A DNA stretch of 7,661 nt, from positions 1-7,661 of the forward strand of contig CAYTQK010000161.1 in the NCBI GenBank assembly GCA_964439745.1, written 5' to 3'. The notes beneath the pieces are model-generated. The model worked only from the letters and a program-made list of their open reading frames with translations. It ran no database searches and was not told the origin of the DNA. The stretch is from CAYTQK01 sp964439745. GTDB taxonomy: Bacteria; Desulfobacterota; Desulfobacteria; Desulfobacterales; Desulfosudaceae. The position numbers and the translations under genes were made by a program. Positions within the stretch are counted from its first letter, which is position 1, and the number at the start of each line of letters is the position of its first letter. Below, piece by piece: positions 1 through 7,661 of this stretch.

Positions 1-367
1 TTTCTATCTCCTCCTGCTCTGCCTGACAGCGCTGACGGTGGTGCTCCTGGTGCGGGTGGTGGGCATTATCATGGTGATCGCGCTGTTGACCATACCGGCG
101 GCCATTGCCGGTTATTTCGTCAGGTCGGTCTGGCAGATGATGCTGGTGGCCGTGGGCTTTTGCCTGATTTTTAACTGGACCGGGCTGGCAGCCAGTTATA
201 TGCTTGATCTTTCCAGCGGAGCCACCGTCATCCTGGTGGCCGGAGCGGTTTACCTGGCTGTTATTGGCGGTTTTAAGGTATCTTCCCGGATCATGCCGCG
301 TTTAGGGCTGTCTGTTCGGCCTTTCCATAAATCAATCGAGAGGAACCCGGAGAAAAAACAGATCTGA
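1..367 (+). CDS. Metal ABC transporter permease, ABC-3 family (3' end only)
   Basis: This is the C-terminal 121 residues of an integral membrane permease; the reading frame is open from base 2 and ends at TGA 365-367. The fragment is very hydrophobic, with about three membrane spans. It carries the stretch VGIIMVIALLTIPAAIAGY, which matches the conserved ALLxIPAAxA region of ZnuB/TroC/MntB-type (ABC-3) permeases. The later DLSSGATVILVAGAVYL also fits the end of that family, where a D-x-x-S-G-x-x-x-x-L pattern precedes the last helix. The family forms the inner-membrane channel for zinc, manganese or iron uptake, together with an ATPase and a periplasmic binding protein that would lie upstream, outside the window. 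The metal cannot be told from this fragment. The tail after the last helix is basic and cytoplasmic-looking. A likely terminator follows 16 bp after the stop, so this is probably the last gene of its operon. Confidence 0.85.
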   Translation, partial: FYLLLLCLTALTVVLLVRVVGIIMVIALLTIPAAIAGYFVRSVWQMMLVAVGFCLIFNWTGLAASYMLDLSSGATVILVAGAVYLAVIGGFKVSSRIMPRLGLSVRPFHKSIERNPEKKQI

Positions 368-382
368 AAGGGATGTTTCCGC

Positions 383-403
383 AAGGCGCAGCCGGCGCTT
401 TTT
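383..403 (+). terminator. Probable intrinsic terminator after the metal permease gene
   Basis: A 7-bp stem is formed by AAGGCGC (383-389) and GCGCTTT (395-401) around a 5-nt loop AGCCG, with one G-T pair, and the T run spans 399-403. It lies 16 bp past the permease stop and 51 bp before the next start. The stem is modest, so termination may be partial. Its position between two functionally unrelated groups of genes supports the call. Confidence 0.5.
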
Positions 404-453
404 AAGAGCAGCCGGTTATCTTTTTTTCCACCTTATTTTTTCGAGATGGCAGC

Positions 454-2769
454 ATGAAAAGACAAACGACAATTTCAGTAGTGGCGGTGGCGATACTCCT
501 CCTGGGGTGCGGGGCGGGGTGCATCCCCGGGGATGATACCCTCGACGCCCGCCTGGCCGCGGGCAAGGCGCTTTTTGCCCAGGGAAAATTCCAGGAAGCC
601 ATGGACGCTTACCGGCAGGCCGCGGCGCTGGACCGCACGGCTGTCGACGCCTGGGAGGGCGTGGCCAGGACCGCGCTGCAACTGGGTGATGTGAAAACTG
701 CGACTGAGGCCTATCAGCATATCCTGGAGGTCCGCCCCGATTATATCCCGGCCCGTTTGAAGCTGGCGGAATTCGATCTGCTGGCCGGTAATCTTGACCA
801 GGCCCGGAAGAAAGTCCGCGCGGTTCTGGAACGGGACGATGATCATGTCGACGCCCTGTTCCTCCGGGCGGCGGTGGCGGAAAAATCCGGCAGCCTGGAA
901 AAGGCTCTCCGGATATATCAGGAAATCACCGCCCATCCCGGTCTGGAAGCCGGACGGCTGGTTCGGGCACTGACCGCCCGGGCCCGGGTGGCGGCCCGGA
1001 GCGGCAACCTGGAAGAGGCGGAAGCCGATCTGCAACGGGCTACCGCTCTGGCGGAGGAGACGCTGGAACCCTGGCTGATGCTGTTTAATCTCTACTTGGC
1101 ACGTCAATCTTACCAGCAGGCCGAGTCGGTATTAACGGAAGTTGTCGAATCTCATCCGGGCAATGCCCGGCTGCGTCTTCTGCTGGGGAAATTCCATTTC
1201 CAGCAGGGCCAGGTGGAGCAGGCCGAGGCGGCTTTTCTGCAGGCGACCCATATCGGTCAGCGGGACCTGGTCCCCTGGCTCATGGCTGGCAAGTTTTACG
1301 CGGCCGTGAACAAACCGGAGGAGGCCTTGCAGATGTTCGAAACGGCCCGCCGCCTGGAACCGCGTAACGCCAGCGCGATCGCCGCCCTGGCGGAATTCCA
1401 GCTGTCCCGGGGCAATTACGAAGCGGCCCGGGCCGCTATCGATGATTTGCTCAAAGATCATCCGGGATATTTTCCCGGCCGCTTGCTGAAAGTGCGTCAG
1501 GCCATCGCGGCCGGGGCGTACGATCAGGCGGTGGCTCTGTGCGATCAATATCTGCAGGGGAATCCCGCTTCGGATGATTTATTTCTGTTGAAAGGAACAG
1601 CCTACCTGGAGCAAAAAAACTATTCCAAAGCAGAAGAATCCTTACGGCAGGCAATCCGCATATCGCCGGAAAATATTGAGGCGCATGTGCAGCTGGTCAA
1701 TGTCTATCTGCAGCAGGAAAAAACAGAGCAGGCCCGGCAGGTCAACCGGCAGCTGCTGGCCGTCATCAACGAGCATTCCGGTATGGCTGGCCTGGTGGGG
1801 GATGGTGATTTCCAGCTCCAGGCGGTTACGGAAGTCCCGCAATCCCTGGACGATCTGTCCCGGTTCGTGGCGGCCTATCCCTTCGGCCGCATGAGCCTGG
1901 AGTCGCAGGAACGCCTGACGCTGCGGTATGATCGGTTGATAAGCAGCCTGGAGACCCTGCTGGACAAAAATCCCACCCTGATCCAGCTGCTGGAAAGCAT
2001 GGCCGTGCTGCATGCCGTCAAGGGTGAATATAAGATGGCCCTGGAAAAGTGCGACCGTCAGATTGAACGGCTGCAGGCCTATCCCGATATGGTCGCGGAA
2101 ATATACTATATCAAGGGCGGGCTGCTGCTGGCTGCGGGCGAAGTGGACAAGTCAATCCAGGTGTATGCGGCCGCCATCGACCTGGCGCCGGAATTTTTGA
2201 AACCGTATTACGGTCTGGCCAAGTGCTATATTGTCAAAAAAGATTTACAAAAGGCCGTTGCCCAGTATCAGGCCATCCTTGAGCAAGAGCCGGACCAGGC
2301 CGGGCCGCATTTGATGATGGGGGTGCTTTATAAACTACAGGGAGATTTTTCCGCGGCGGAAACCAGCTACCGGCGGGCCTTGGAAATCGATCCGGGTTTC
2401 ACCCGGGCGGCCAACAACCTGGCCTATCTGCTGGCCGAACGCGGCCGTAAACTTGACGAAGCGCTGGAACTGGCCCTGGACGCCAGGTCCCGCCGGGCGG
2501 ATGACCCCTATATCCGGGATACCCTGGGCTGGGTATATTACCGGCAGGGGAAATTCGAAGAGGCCATCCGGGAACTGCGCGTCTGCGTGGAGGGTCTGCC
2601 GGACAATGCCACTGCCCATTATCATCTCGGCATGGCCTTGTATCGGCACGGCGACAATGAAGAGGCCGGCCATTACCTGGAGCGCGCCCTGGACATGGAA
2701 CCGGATTTTCCATATGCTGACCAGGCCGCGAAAATTCTGGATAAACTCTCCGGGGAACAAAACCAATAA
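454..2769 (+). CDS. TPR-repeat lipoprotein, function unknown
   Basis: This 771-residue protein begins with a lipoprotein-type signal peptide: basic MKRQ, a hydrophobic stretch 7-17, then candidate lipobox cysteines at C19 (LLGC) and C23 (GAGC). Neither candidate has Asp at +2, so an outer-membrane location is the simpler guess. From about residue 31 to the end it is nearly all tetratricopeptide repeats, roughly 18-19 units of 34 residues. They show the usual spacing of small and aromatic residues, for example KFQEAMDAYRQAAALD and KFEEAIRELR. The array is interrupted at about 440-505 by a stretch without clear TPR pattern. The part at 654-705 (NNLAYLLAERG, then DTLGWVYYRQG) is a common TPR pairing in bacterial lipoproteins. 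TPR arrays bind peptides or partner proteins, so a scaffold or assembly role in the envelope is likely, but no enzyme motif is visible. The ATG at 454 is chosen because it places the signal peptide at the N-terminus; the ribosome site before it is weak (GAGATGG, 444-450). Confidence 0.85.
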   Translation: MKRQTTISVVAVAILLLGCGAGCIPGDDTLDARLAAGKALFAQGKFQEAMDAYRQAAALDRTAVDAWEGVARTALQLGDVKTATEAYQHILEVRPDYIPARLKLAEFDLLAGNLDQARKKVRAVLERDDDHVDALFLRAAVAEKSGSLEKALRIYQEITAHPGLEAGRLVRALTARARVAARSGNLEEAEADLQRATALAEETLEPWLMLFNLYLARQSYQQAESVLTEVVESHPGNARLRLLLGKFHFQQGQVEQAEAAFLQATHIGQRDLVPWLMAGKFYAAVNKPEEALQMFETARRLEPRNASAIAALAEFQLSRGNYEAARAAIDDLLKDHPGYFPGRLLKVRQAIAAGAYDQAVALCDQYLQGNPASDDLFLLKGTAYLEQKNYSKAEESLRQAIRISPENIEAHVQLVNVYLQQEKTEQARQVNRQLLAVINEHSGMAGLVGDGDFQLQAVTEVPQSLDDLSRFVAAYPFGRMSLESQERLTLRYDRLISSLETLLDKNPTLIQLLESMAVLHAVKGEYKMALEKCDRQIERLQAYPDMVAEIYYIKGGLLLAAGEVDKSIQVYAAAIDLAPEFLKPYYGLAKCYIVKKDLQKAVAQYQAILEQEPDQAGPHLMMGVLYKLQGDFSAAETSYRRALEIDPGFTRAANNLAYLLAERGRKLDEALELALDARSRRADDPYIRDTLGWVYYRQGKFEEAIRELRVCVEGLPDNATAHYHLGMALYRHGDNEEAGHYLERALDMEPDFPYADQAAKILDKLSGEQNQ

Positions 2770-2807
2770 CTTCTTTTTGACGACGAACCCGGTCGGAACG
2801 AACGGCA

Positions 2808-3953
2808 ATGAAATATTTTCCCTTGCGAATCGCGGCGCTGCTCATCGTGGTCACGCCGTTATTGCTGTTTTTCACCGTATCCAGCATCGGCTGGATGGTT
2901 GAAAACAGGTATACCCGGGGAATTGAAAACCGGTATATCGGGGATACGGAACCGCTGTTTACCGGAGAAGTGCGGCTGCGCGAGGCGGTCAGCAACAATA
3001 TCGACCAGTACCTGCAAAACCGGCTGCTGCCTTCACTGGGACTCCAGGTTGATGTCACGGTAACAGCCGGGCAGAACATCATTGTTTATCCCGCCTCCCT
3101 GGATACCTCCGAAGATGTCATCAAGCCGCCCCTGCCGCAGGAGATTGCCGCGGAAAACTATCGCTTGATGAGCCGGGGGCTGTCCGTATCCGTGGATACG
3201 CTCCTGCCCTGGAACTCCTGGCTGGTAATTTCCATATTTCTCGTCTACCTGGCGGCCGCCTCGCTCGTGTTCATGCGGTTTTACCTGGCTGGAGCCGCCC
3301 GGGCCCGGGCCGAGGCCCGGGAAAAGGGTAGAGAGATCCAGCGGCTGCGGGAACTGGAACAGGAGCATGCCCGGCGGCTGAGCGATTTGAACAATGAGAA
3401 GCGGCGGCTGGCCAAAGAAATGGTGGCGGTTCGCAGGAACCTGCTGGACCACAGGGAAAAGGCCAGCCAGAACGAAGATGCCATGATCGACGAGATCATC
3501 GAGCTGGAGGAAAAGATTCAGCAGAACATTCAGCTTCGGGAGGCCCTGCGCGAGGAGAACGAATCCCTGCGCCAGGCAACGCAGCGTTTTGAAGAGGAGA
3601 AACGAAAACGCGCCAGCCGGGAAACCGTTTACGGGAATCTTGAAAAACGGTTTAAAACCCTTTATAAGAATGTGGCCCTGCATAAACGGGCGCTGGATAA
3701 TTTTTATGATCTGACGGAAGATCTGCGCCTGAAGGCCGAAGAGATCATCAAGCTGCTGGATACGGATGTTGCCCTGGTGGATGTGAAACGGAAAGTGGAT
3801 CTGCGCAAGGGCCGGGAAAAAGTGTTTGAGGTGATTTTTTCCTATAACGGACGGCTCTATTTCCGGAATAAAAGCGACGGCCGCGTCGAAGTGCTGGCCA
3901 TCGGCACCAAGAACACCCAGACCCGGGACCTGGCCTTTTTGAATAATCTGTAG
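2808..3953 (+). CDS. Two-span membrane protein with cytoplasmic coiled coil and RelE-like C-terminal domain
   Basis: I do not recognise this 381-residue protein as a named family. Its layout is clear: a membrane segment at about 6-29, a likely periplasmic domain of about 105 residues (31-135), a second membrane segment at about 137-159, then a highly charged helix at about 163-275 with heptad-like Leu/Ile spacing (coiled coil), and a compact domain at about 287-381. The Arg-rich stretch after the second span (RFYLAGAARARAEAREKGR) points to a cytoplasmic C-terminal half. The layout resembles membrane-bound sensors, but no kinase, cyclase, HAMP or methyl-accepting motif is seen. The last domain has one long helix followed by predicted strands (KVFEVIFSYNGRLYF, VEVLAIGT), which recall the RelE/ParE fold; that similarity is an inference. 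The gene follows the TPR lipoprotein by 38 bp with no terminator between, so the two are probably co-transcribed. The ribosome site before the ATG is weak. Confidence 0.75.
   Translation: MKYFPLRIAALLIVVTPLLLFFTVSSIGWMVENRYTRGIENRYIGDTEPLFTGEVRLREAVSNNIDQYLQNRLLPSLGLQVDVTVTAGQNIIVYPASLDTSEDVIKPPLPQEIAAENYRLMSRGLSVSVDTLLPWNSWLVISIFLVYLAAASLVFMRFYLAGAARARAEAREKGREIQRLRELEQEHARRLSDLNNEKRRLAKEMVAVRRNLLDHREKASQNEDAMIDEIIELEEKIQQNIQLREALREENESLRQATQRFEEEKRKRASRETVYGNLEKRFKTLYKNVALHKRALDNFYDLTEDLRLKAEEIIKLLDTDVALVDVKRKVDLRKGREKVFEVIFSYNGRLYFRNKSDGRVEVLAIGTKNTQTRDLAFLNNL
2899..2946 (+). repeat. Two 24-bp imperfect tandem units inside the membrane coiled-coil gene
   Basis: The units start at 2899 and 2923 and match at 19 of 24 positions by eye. 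Both begin TTGAAAAC and contain GGTATA. The repeat is in phase with the codons and gives the protein two ENRY motifs eight residues apart (32-35 and 40-43), just outside the first membrane segment. It looks like a small in-frame duplication. Confidence 0.55.
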
Positions 3954-3974
3954 ATAAAAACTGCTGGAACAGGC

Positions 3975-3989
3975 AAGGAATAGAAAGTG
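3975..3989 (+). promoter_or_regulatory. Ribosome binding site and GTG start of the aminotransferase
   Basis: AAGGAA at 3975-3980 lies 6 bp before GTG 3987-3989. An in-frame TAG at 3981-3983 rules out any start further upstream, and the next in-frame ATG (4041) would remove the conserved N-terminal stretch GEITPFLVMD. The GTG is therefore the best start. Confidence 0.75.
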
Positions 3990-5144
3990 ACGGAAAAAAG
4001 CATCGCCCACCGGGCCGGGGAGATTACTCCCTTTCTGGTCATGGACGTGCTGGAAAAGGCCGCCGCCATGGAAGCGGCCGGCATTGACGTGATCCACCTG
4101 GAGGTGGGGGAGCCGGATTTCGCCATACCCGCCTGCGTGGAGGCCGCCATGATTCGGGCCGCGGCTGATAAGAAATCCACCGGTTACACCCACAGCCTCG
4201 GTGATCTGCGTCTACGCCAGGCCATCTGCCGTCATTATCTGGATCAATACGGCGTCTCCCTTGATCCCGGCCAGGTAGCGGTCACCTCGGGTACCTCCCC
4301 CGCCCTGATGCTGGCCCTGGGCGCGCTGCTGGATCCGGGAGAGGAAATCATCCTGTCCGATCCCCATTATGCCTGTTACCCCAACTTCATCCGCATGGCT
4401 GACGGCCGGCCGGTATTTGTGCCGGTTTCGGAACAGGACGGTTTTCAGTTGTCCGGTCCGGCGGTGCAGGCGGCCATGACGCCGGTCACGCGGGCGGTCC
4501 TGATCAATTCGCCGGCCAATCCCACCGGCGCGGTCATGTCCCCCGTCCACCTGGAAGAAATCGCCGGCCTGGGCCCCTGGATTATTTCCGACGAAGTATA
4601 TCACGGCCTGGAATATGGCCAACGGTCTCATTCCATCCTGGAATACACCGACCGGGCCTTTGTACTGAACGGTTTTTCCAAACGGTACGCCATGACCGGT
4701 CTGCGGCTGGGATACCTGATCATGCCGCCGGAATTTTCCCGGGTGGTTCAGATTCTGCATCAGAACCTGATGATCTGCGCCAATGCCGTGGTGCAGCAGG
4801 CGGGCGTAGCCGCCCTGGCCGAGGGGGATGAAGAGGTCAGGCGGATGCGGGCCGTGTATGAACGACGGCGTCAATACCTGGTGGACCGTCTGAAAACCAT
4901 GGGATTCGGTATTCCGGTAATGCCCGGCGGCGCGTTTTACGTTTTTGCCAATGCCGCCCATTTATCCGGGGATTCCTATGGCCTGGCCTTTGATATCCTG
5001 GAACAGGCCCATGTCGGCCTGGCGCCGGGTATCGATTTCGGCAGCCGGGGAGAAGGATTCCTGCGTTTCTCTTACGCCAATTCCATGGAAAACATCAGCC
5101 GGGGGCTGGACCGGCTGGAGCAATACCTCCAGAACCTCACCTGA
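3987..5144 (+). CDS. PLP-dependent class I/II aminotransferase
   Basis: This is a complete 385-residue fold-type I aminotransferase, the usual length for aspartate/aromatic aminotransferase-like enzymes. The protein starts on GTG. Motifs seen in order are LEVGEPDF (38-45); the cofactor phosphate region TSGTSPA; NPTG (178-181), whose Asn contacts the PLP ring; D202 and Y205 in ISDEVYHG, which bind the pyridine N and O3'; SK with K232 as the Schiff-base lysine; R240 in TGLRLGY, a phosphate contact; and R360 in LRFSYANS, which binds the substrate alpha-carboxylate. All catalytic residues are present, so it should be active in moving an amino group between an amino acid and a 2-oxo acid in the cytoplasm. 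The substrate cannot be told from sequence reading; aspartate, alanine or aromatic amino acids are all possible. It sits 33 bp after the coiled-coil gene and 31 bp before the rRNA methyltransferase. A PLP-homeostasis gene lies further down the same run. Confidence 0.93.
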   Translation: MTEKSIAHRAGEITPFLVMDVLEKAAAMEAAGIDVIHLEVGEPDFAIPACVEAAMIRAAADKKSTGYTHSLGDLRLRQAICRHYLDQYGVSLDPGQVAVTSGTSPALMLALGALLDPGEEIILSDPHYACYPNFIRMADGRPVFVPVSEQDGFQLSGPAVQAAMTPVTRAVLINSPANPTGAVMSPVHLEEIAGLGPWIISDEVYHGLEYGQRSHSILEYTDRAFVLNGFSKRYAMTGLRLGYLIMPPEFSRVVQILHQNLMICANAVVQQAGVAALAEGDEEVRRMRAVYERRRQYLVDRLKTMGFGIPVMPGGAFYVFANAAHLSGDSYGLAFDILEQAHVGLAPGIDFGSRGEGFLRFSYANSMENISRGLDRLEQYLQNLT

Positions 5145-5163
5145 TGGTCTCTGGCAGGGTGGC

Positions 5164-5175
5164 GGAGTATTACCG

Positions 5176-5178
<3 letters not shown>
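5164..5178 (+). promoter_or_regulatory. Ribosome binding site fixing the start of the rRNA methyltransferase
   Basis: GGAG at 5164-5167 lies 8 bp before ATG 5176; a second ATG follows directly at 5179. The reading frame is open much further upstream, to 4945, but that part overlaps the aminotransferase and has no family-like sequence. Starting at 5176 puts the TRAM-type domain at the N-terminus as expected. Confidence 0.65.
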
Positions 5179-6592
<1,414 letters not shown>

Positions 6593-6600
<8 letters not shown>

Positions 6601-7228
6601 ATCGCCGGACAATGCCGCCGTGATTCTCGCTTCGGCTTCCCCGCGGCGCAAATACCTGCTGCGACAGGCGGGACTGGCGTTTACCGTCGAGGTCAGCCGG
6701 GTGGATGAAAGCGCTATCCCCTGGTCGGCACCGCGACCCTACACCCGGACCCTGGCCGAAGCCAAGGCGGCCGAGGTGGCGGATCGGCATCCGGACGCCT
6801 GGATCATCGGTGCCGATACCATCGTGGTGGCCGGCGGCCAGGTTCTGGAAAAACCGGGCTCCCGGGACGAGGCCCGGCAGATGCTGACCCGGCTGAGCGG
6901 GGCCGTCCACGAGGTCTATACCGGCTATGCCGTGCTCTGCCGCCGGCGTCACCACCATTACGCGGATACGGTCCGGACCGAAGTCCAATTTAAAGAGCTT
7001 ACCGCCGAAGAGATCGAGTGGTATATTCATACCCGGGAGCCCTATGACAAGGCCGGCGCCTACGCCATCCAGGGGCTGGGAACCTTCCTGGTCCGGGAAA
7101 TCCGGGGATCCTATACCAACGTGGTGGGACTGCCCGTGTGCGAAGTGCTGGACTATCTCCGGCAGCACCGGGTCATCCGCCGGCAGGCGCCGGAAACCGA
7201 TGCCGCAAGACGGGAGACGGACGCATGA
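6593..7228 (+). CDS. maf: Maf family nucleoside triphosphate pyrophosphatase (dTTPase/UTPase type)
   Basis: This is a complete 211-residue Maf protein. Family motifs are SASPRR (14-19), which binds the nucleotide phosphates; GADTIV with D75 as the likely catalytic/metal residue; LEKP (85-88); DKAGAYAIQG (152-161); and GSYTNVVGLP (172-181). The KAGAYxIQG and GSYxxVVGLP forms match the YhdE subgroup, known to hydrolyse dTTP, UTP and modified pyrimidine nucleotides to monophosphate and pyrophosphate. That activity would keep non-standard nucleotides out of nucleic acids; Maf has also been linked to septum formation in Bacillus. The start at 6593 follows GGAAGG (6578-6583) by 9 bp and overlaps the methyltransferase stop (ATGAGTGA). 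The frame is open further upstream, but that part is a shadow of the methyltransferase. The C-terminus has a polar, Arg-rich tail of about 18 residues beyond the core. Its stop overlaps the next start (ATGA). Confidence 0.94.
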
Positions 7229-7661
7229 AGAACAAACTGGCAGACGTAACTGATCGCATCCGGCGCGCCGCCAAAGCCGCCGGCCGGGACCCGTCGGAAA
7301 TTACCCTGGTGGCCGTGGGCAAGACCCATTCCCCGGCAGCAGTAGCCGAAGCGATCGCCGCCGGGGCCCGCGACCTGGGGGAAAATTATATCCAGGAAGC
7401 CCGGGAAAAGATCGCCGTGCTGGCGGACCAGCCGGTGACCTGGCATTTTATCGGACATCTGCAGTCCAACAAGGCCAAGTACGCGGTTTCATTGTTTGAC
7501 TGGATTCACAGCCTGGATTCGCTCAAGCTGGCCCGGGCCCTGGACCGGGAAGCAGCCAAGAAGGAGTGCCGGCCCAGGGTGCTCATCCAGGTCAACCTGG
7601 CCGGAGAAGCCTCCAAGTCCGGGGTGGCGCCGGAGGAGGCGCCGGCGCTGGCGGCCGCGGG
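7225..7661 (+). CDS. yggS: YggS/PLPBP family PLP-homeostasis protein (5' part, cut by window end)
   Basis: The first 145 codons are present and the frame is still open at base 7661. The family is usually about 220-240 residues, so roughly the last third is missing. The protein is an alanine-racemase-like TIM barrel that binds PLP and acts as a cytoplasmic PLP carrier or buffer without known enzyme activity. Visible family motifs are LVAVGKTHS with K33 as the PLP lysine, GENYIQEAREK, WHFIGHLQSNKAKY, IHSLDSLKLA and VNLAGEASKSGV. Most members have Ser before the lysine (VAVSKT), whereas here it is Gly. The start at 7225 overlaps the maf stop as ATGA, and GGGAG (7212-7216) lies 8 bp upstream, so translational coupling with maf is likely. 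The presence of a PLP aminotransferase three genes upstream fits but does not prove a functional link. Confidence 0.93.
   Translation, partial: MKNKLADVTDRIRRAAKAAGRDPSEITLVAVGKTHSPAAVAEAIAAGARDLGENYIQEAREKIAVLADQPVTWHFIGHLQSNKAKYAVSLFDWIHSLDSLKLARALDREAAKKECRPRVLIQVNLAGEASKSGVAPEEAPALAAA

Noticed and set aside
388..415. Two copies of GCAGCCGG (388-395 and 408-415) before the TPR gene as a possible operator
   Set aside because: Eight-base direct repeats are expected by chance in GC-rich DNA, and the first copy is part of the terminator hairpin.
1614..1620. Slippery heptamer A AAA AAC in phase within the TPR lipoprotein gene
   Set aside because: A -1 shift would end at TGA 1677-1679 and give a truncated protein. 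The GGAG upstream sits only 2 nt from the heptamer, unlike known stimulators, and I see no obvious downstream hairpin. It is probably chance in a Gln-Lys-Asn codon run.
454..2769. Assignment of the TPR lipoprotein to the PrsT type linked to exosortase/PEP-CTERM systems
   Set aside because: The general layout is similar, but no exosortase, polysaccharide-export or PEP-CTERM gene is nearby, and TPR lipoproteins are too generic for this call.
3033..4193. 386-codon open frame on the minus strand
   Set aside because: It lies antisense to the coiled-coil and aminotransferase genes, both of which have clear protein features. Its translation is low-complexity, rich in Gly, His, Pro and Gln, with no recognisable domain. 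It is a shadow of high-GC codon use.
4945..5175. N-terminal extension of the methyltransferase frame into the aminotransferase gene
   Set aside because: The extension overlaps about 200 bp of the aminotransferase in another frame and encodes no family-like sequence. A ribosome site and ATG at 5176 fit the expected N-terminus.

Overview
The window looks like part of a Gram-negative chromosome with high GC content, most plausibly a deltaproteobacterium (Desulfobacterota, Desulfobacterales-like). This placement is an inference. It rests on the lipoprotein signal peptide, the codon style rich in CCGG and GGCC, and the housekeeping gene set; no rRNA or other marker is present to confirm it. All seven genes I can support lie on the + strand. 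I see no mobile element, CRISPR array, tRNA or rRNA.

Bases 1-367 are the 3' end of an ABC-3 family (Zn/Mn/Fe-type) metal transporter permease. A hairpin followed by a T run at 383-403 probably ends that transcription unit. A new run of six closely packed genes begins at 454 and continues past the right edge. It starts with an unassigned envelope pair. The first member is a 771-residue lipoprotein built almost wholly of TPR repeats (454-2769). The second, 38 bp downstream, is a protein with two membrane segments, a long cytoplasmic coiled coil and a small alpha/beta C-terminal domain that resembles the RelE/ParE toxin fold (2808-3953).

The run then changes to enzymes: a PLP-dependent class I/II aminotransferase with a GTG start (3987-5144), a TrmA/RlmD-type Fe-S rRNA uracil-C5 methyltransferase (5176-6600), a Maf nucleotide pyrophosphatase (6593-7228) and the 5' part of a YggS/PLPBP PLP-homeostasis protein (7225-7661, cut by the window). 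The last three overlap at their start/stop codons (ATGAGTGA and ATGA), which suggests translational coupling. Gaps between the other genes are 31-38 bp, and I see no terminator between 454 and 7661, so one long operon is plausible.

The enzymes are ordinary housekeeping functions. The part without a known role is the TPR lipoprotein plus membrane coiled-coil pair. They could form an envelope-spanning scaffold or sensor, but nothing in the sequence fixes the function.
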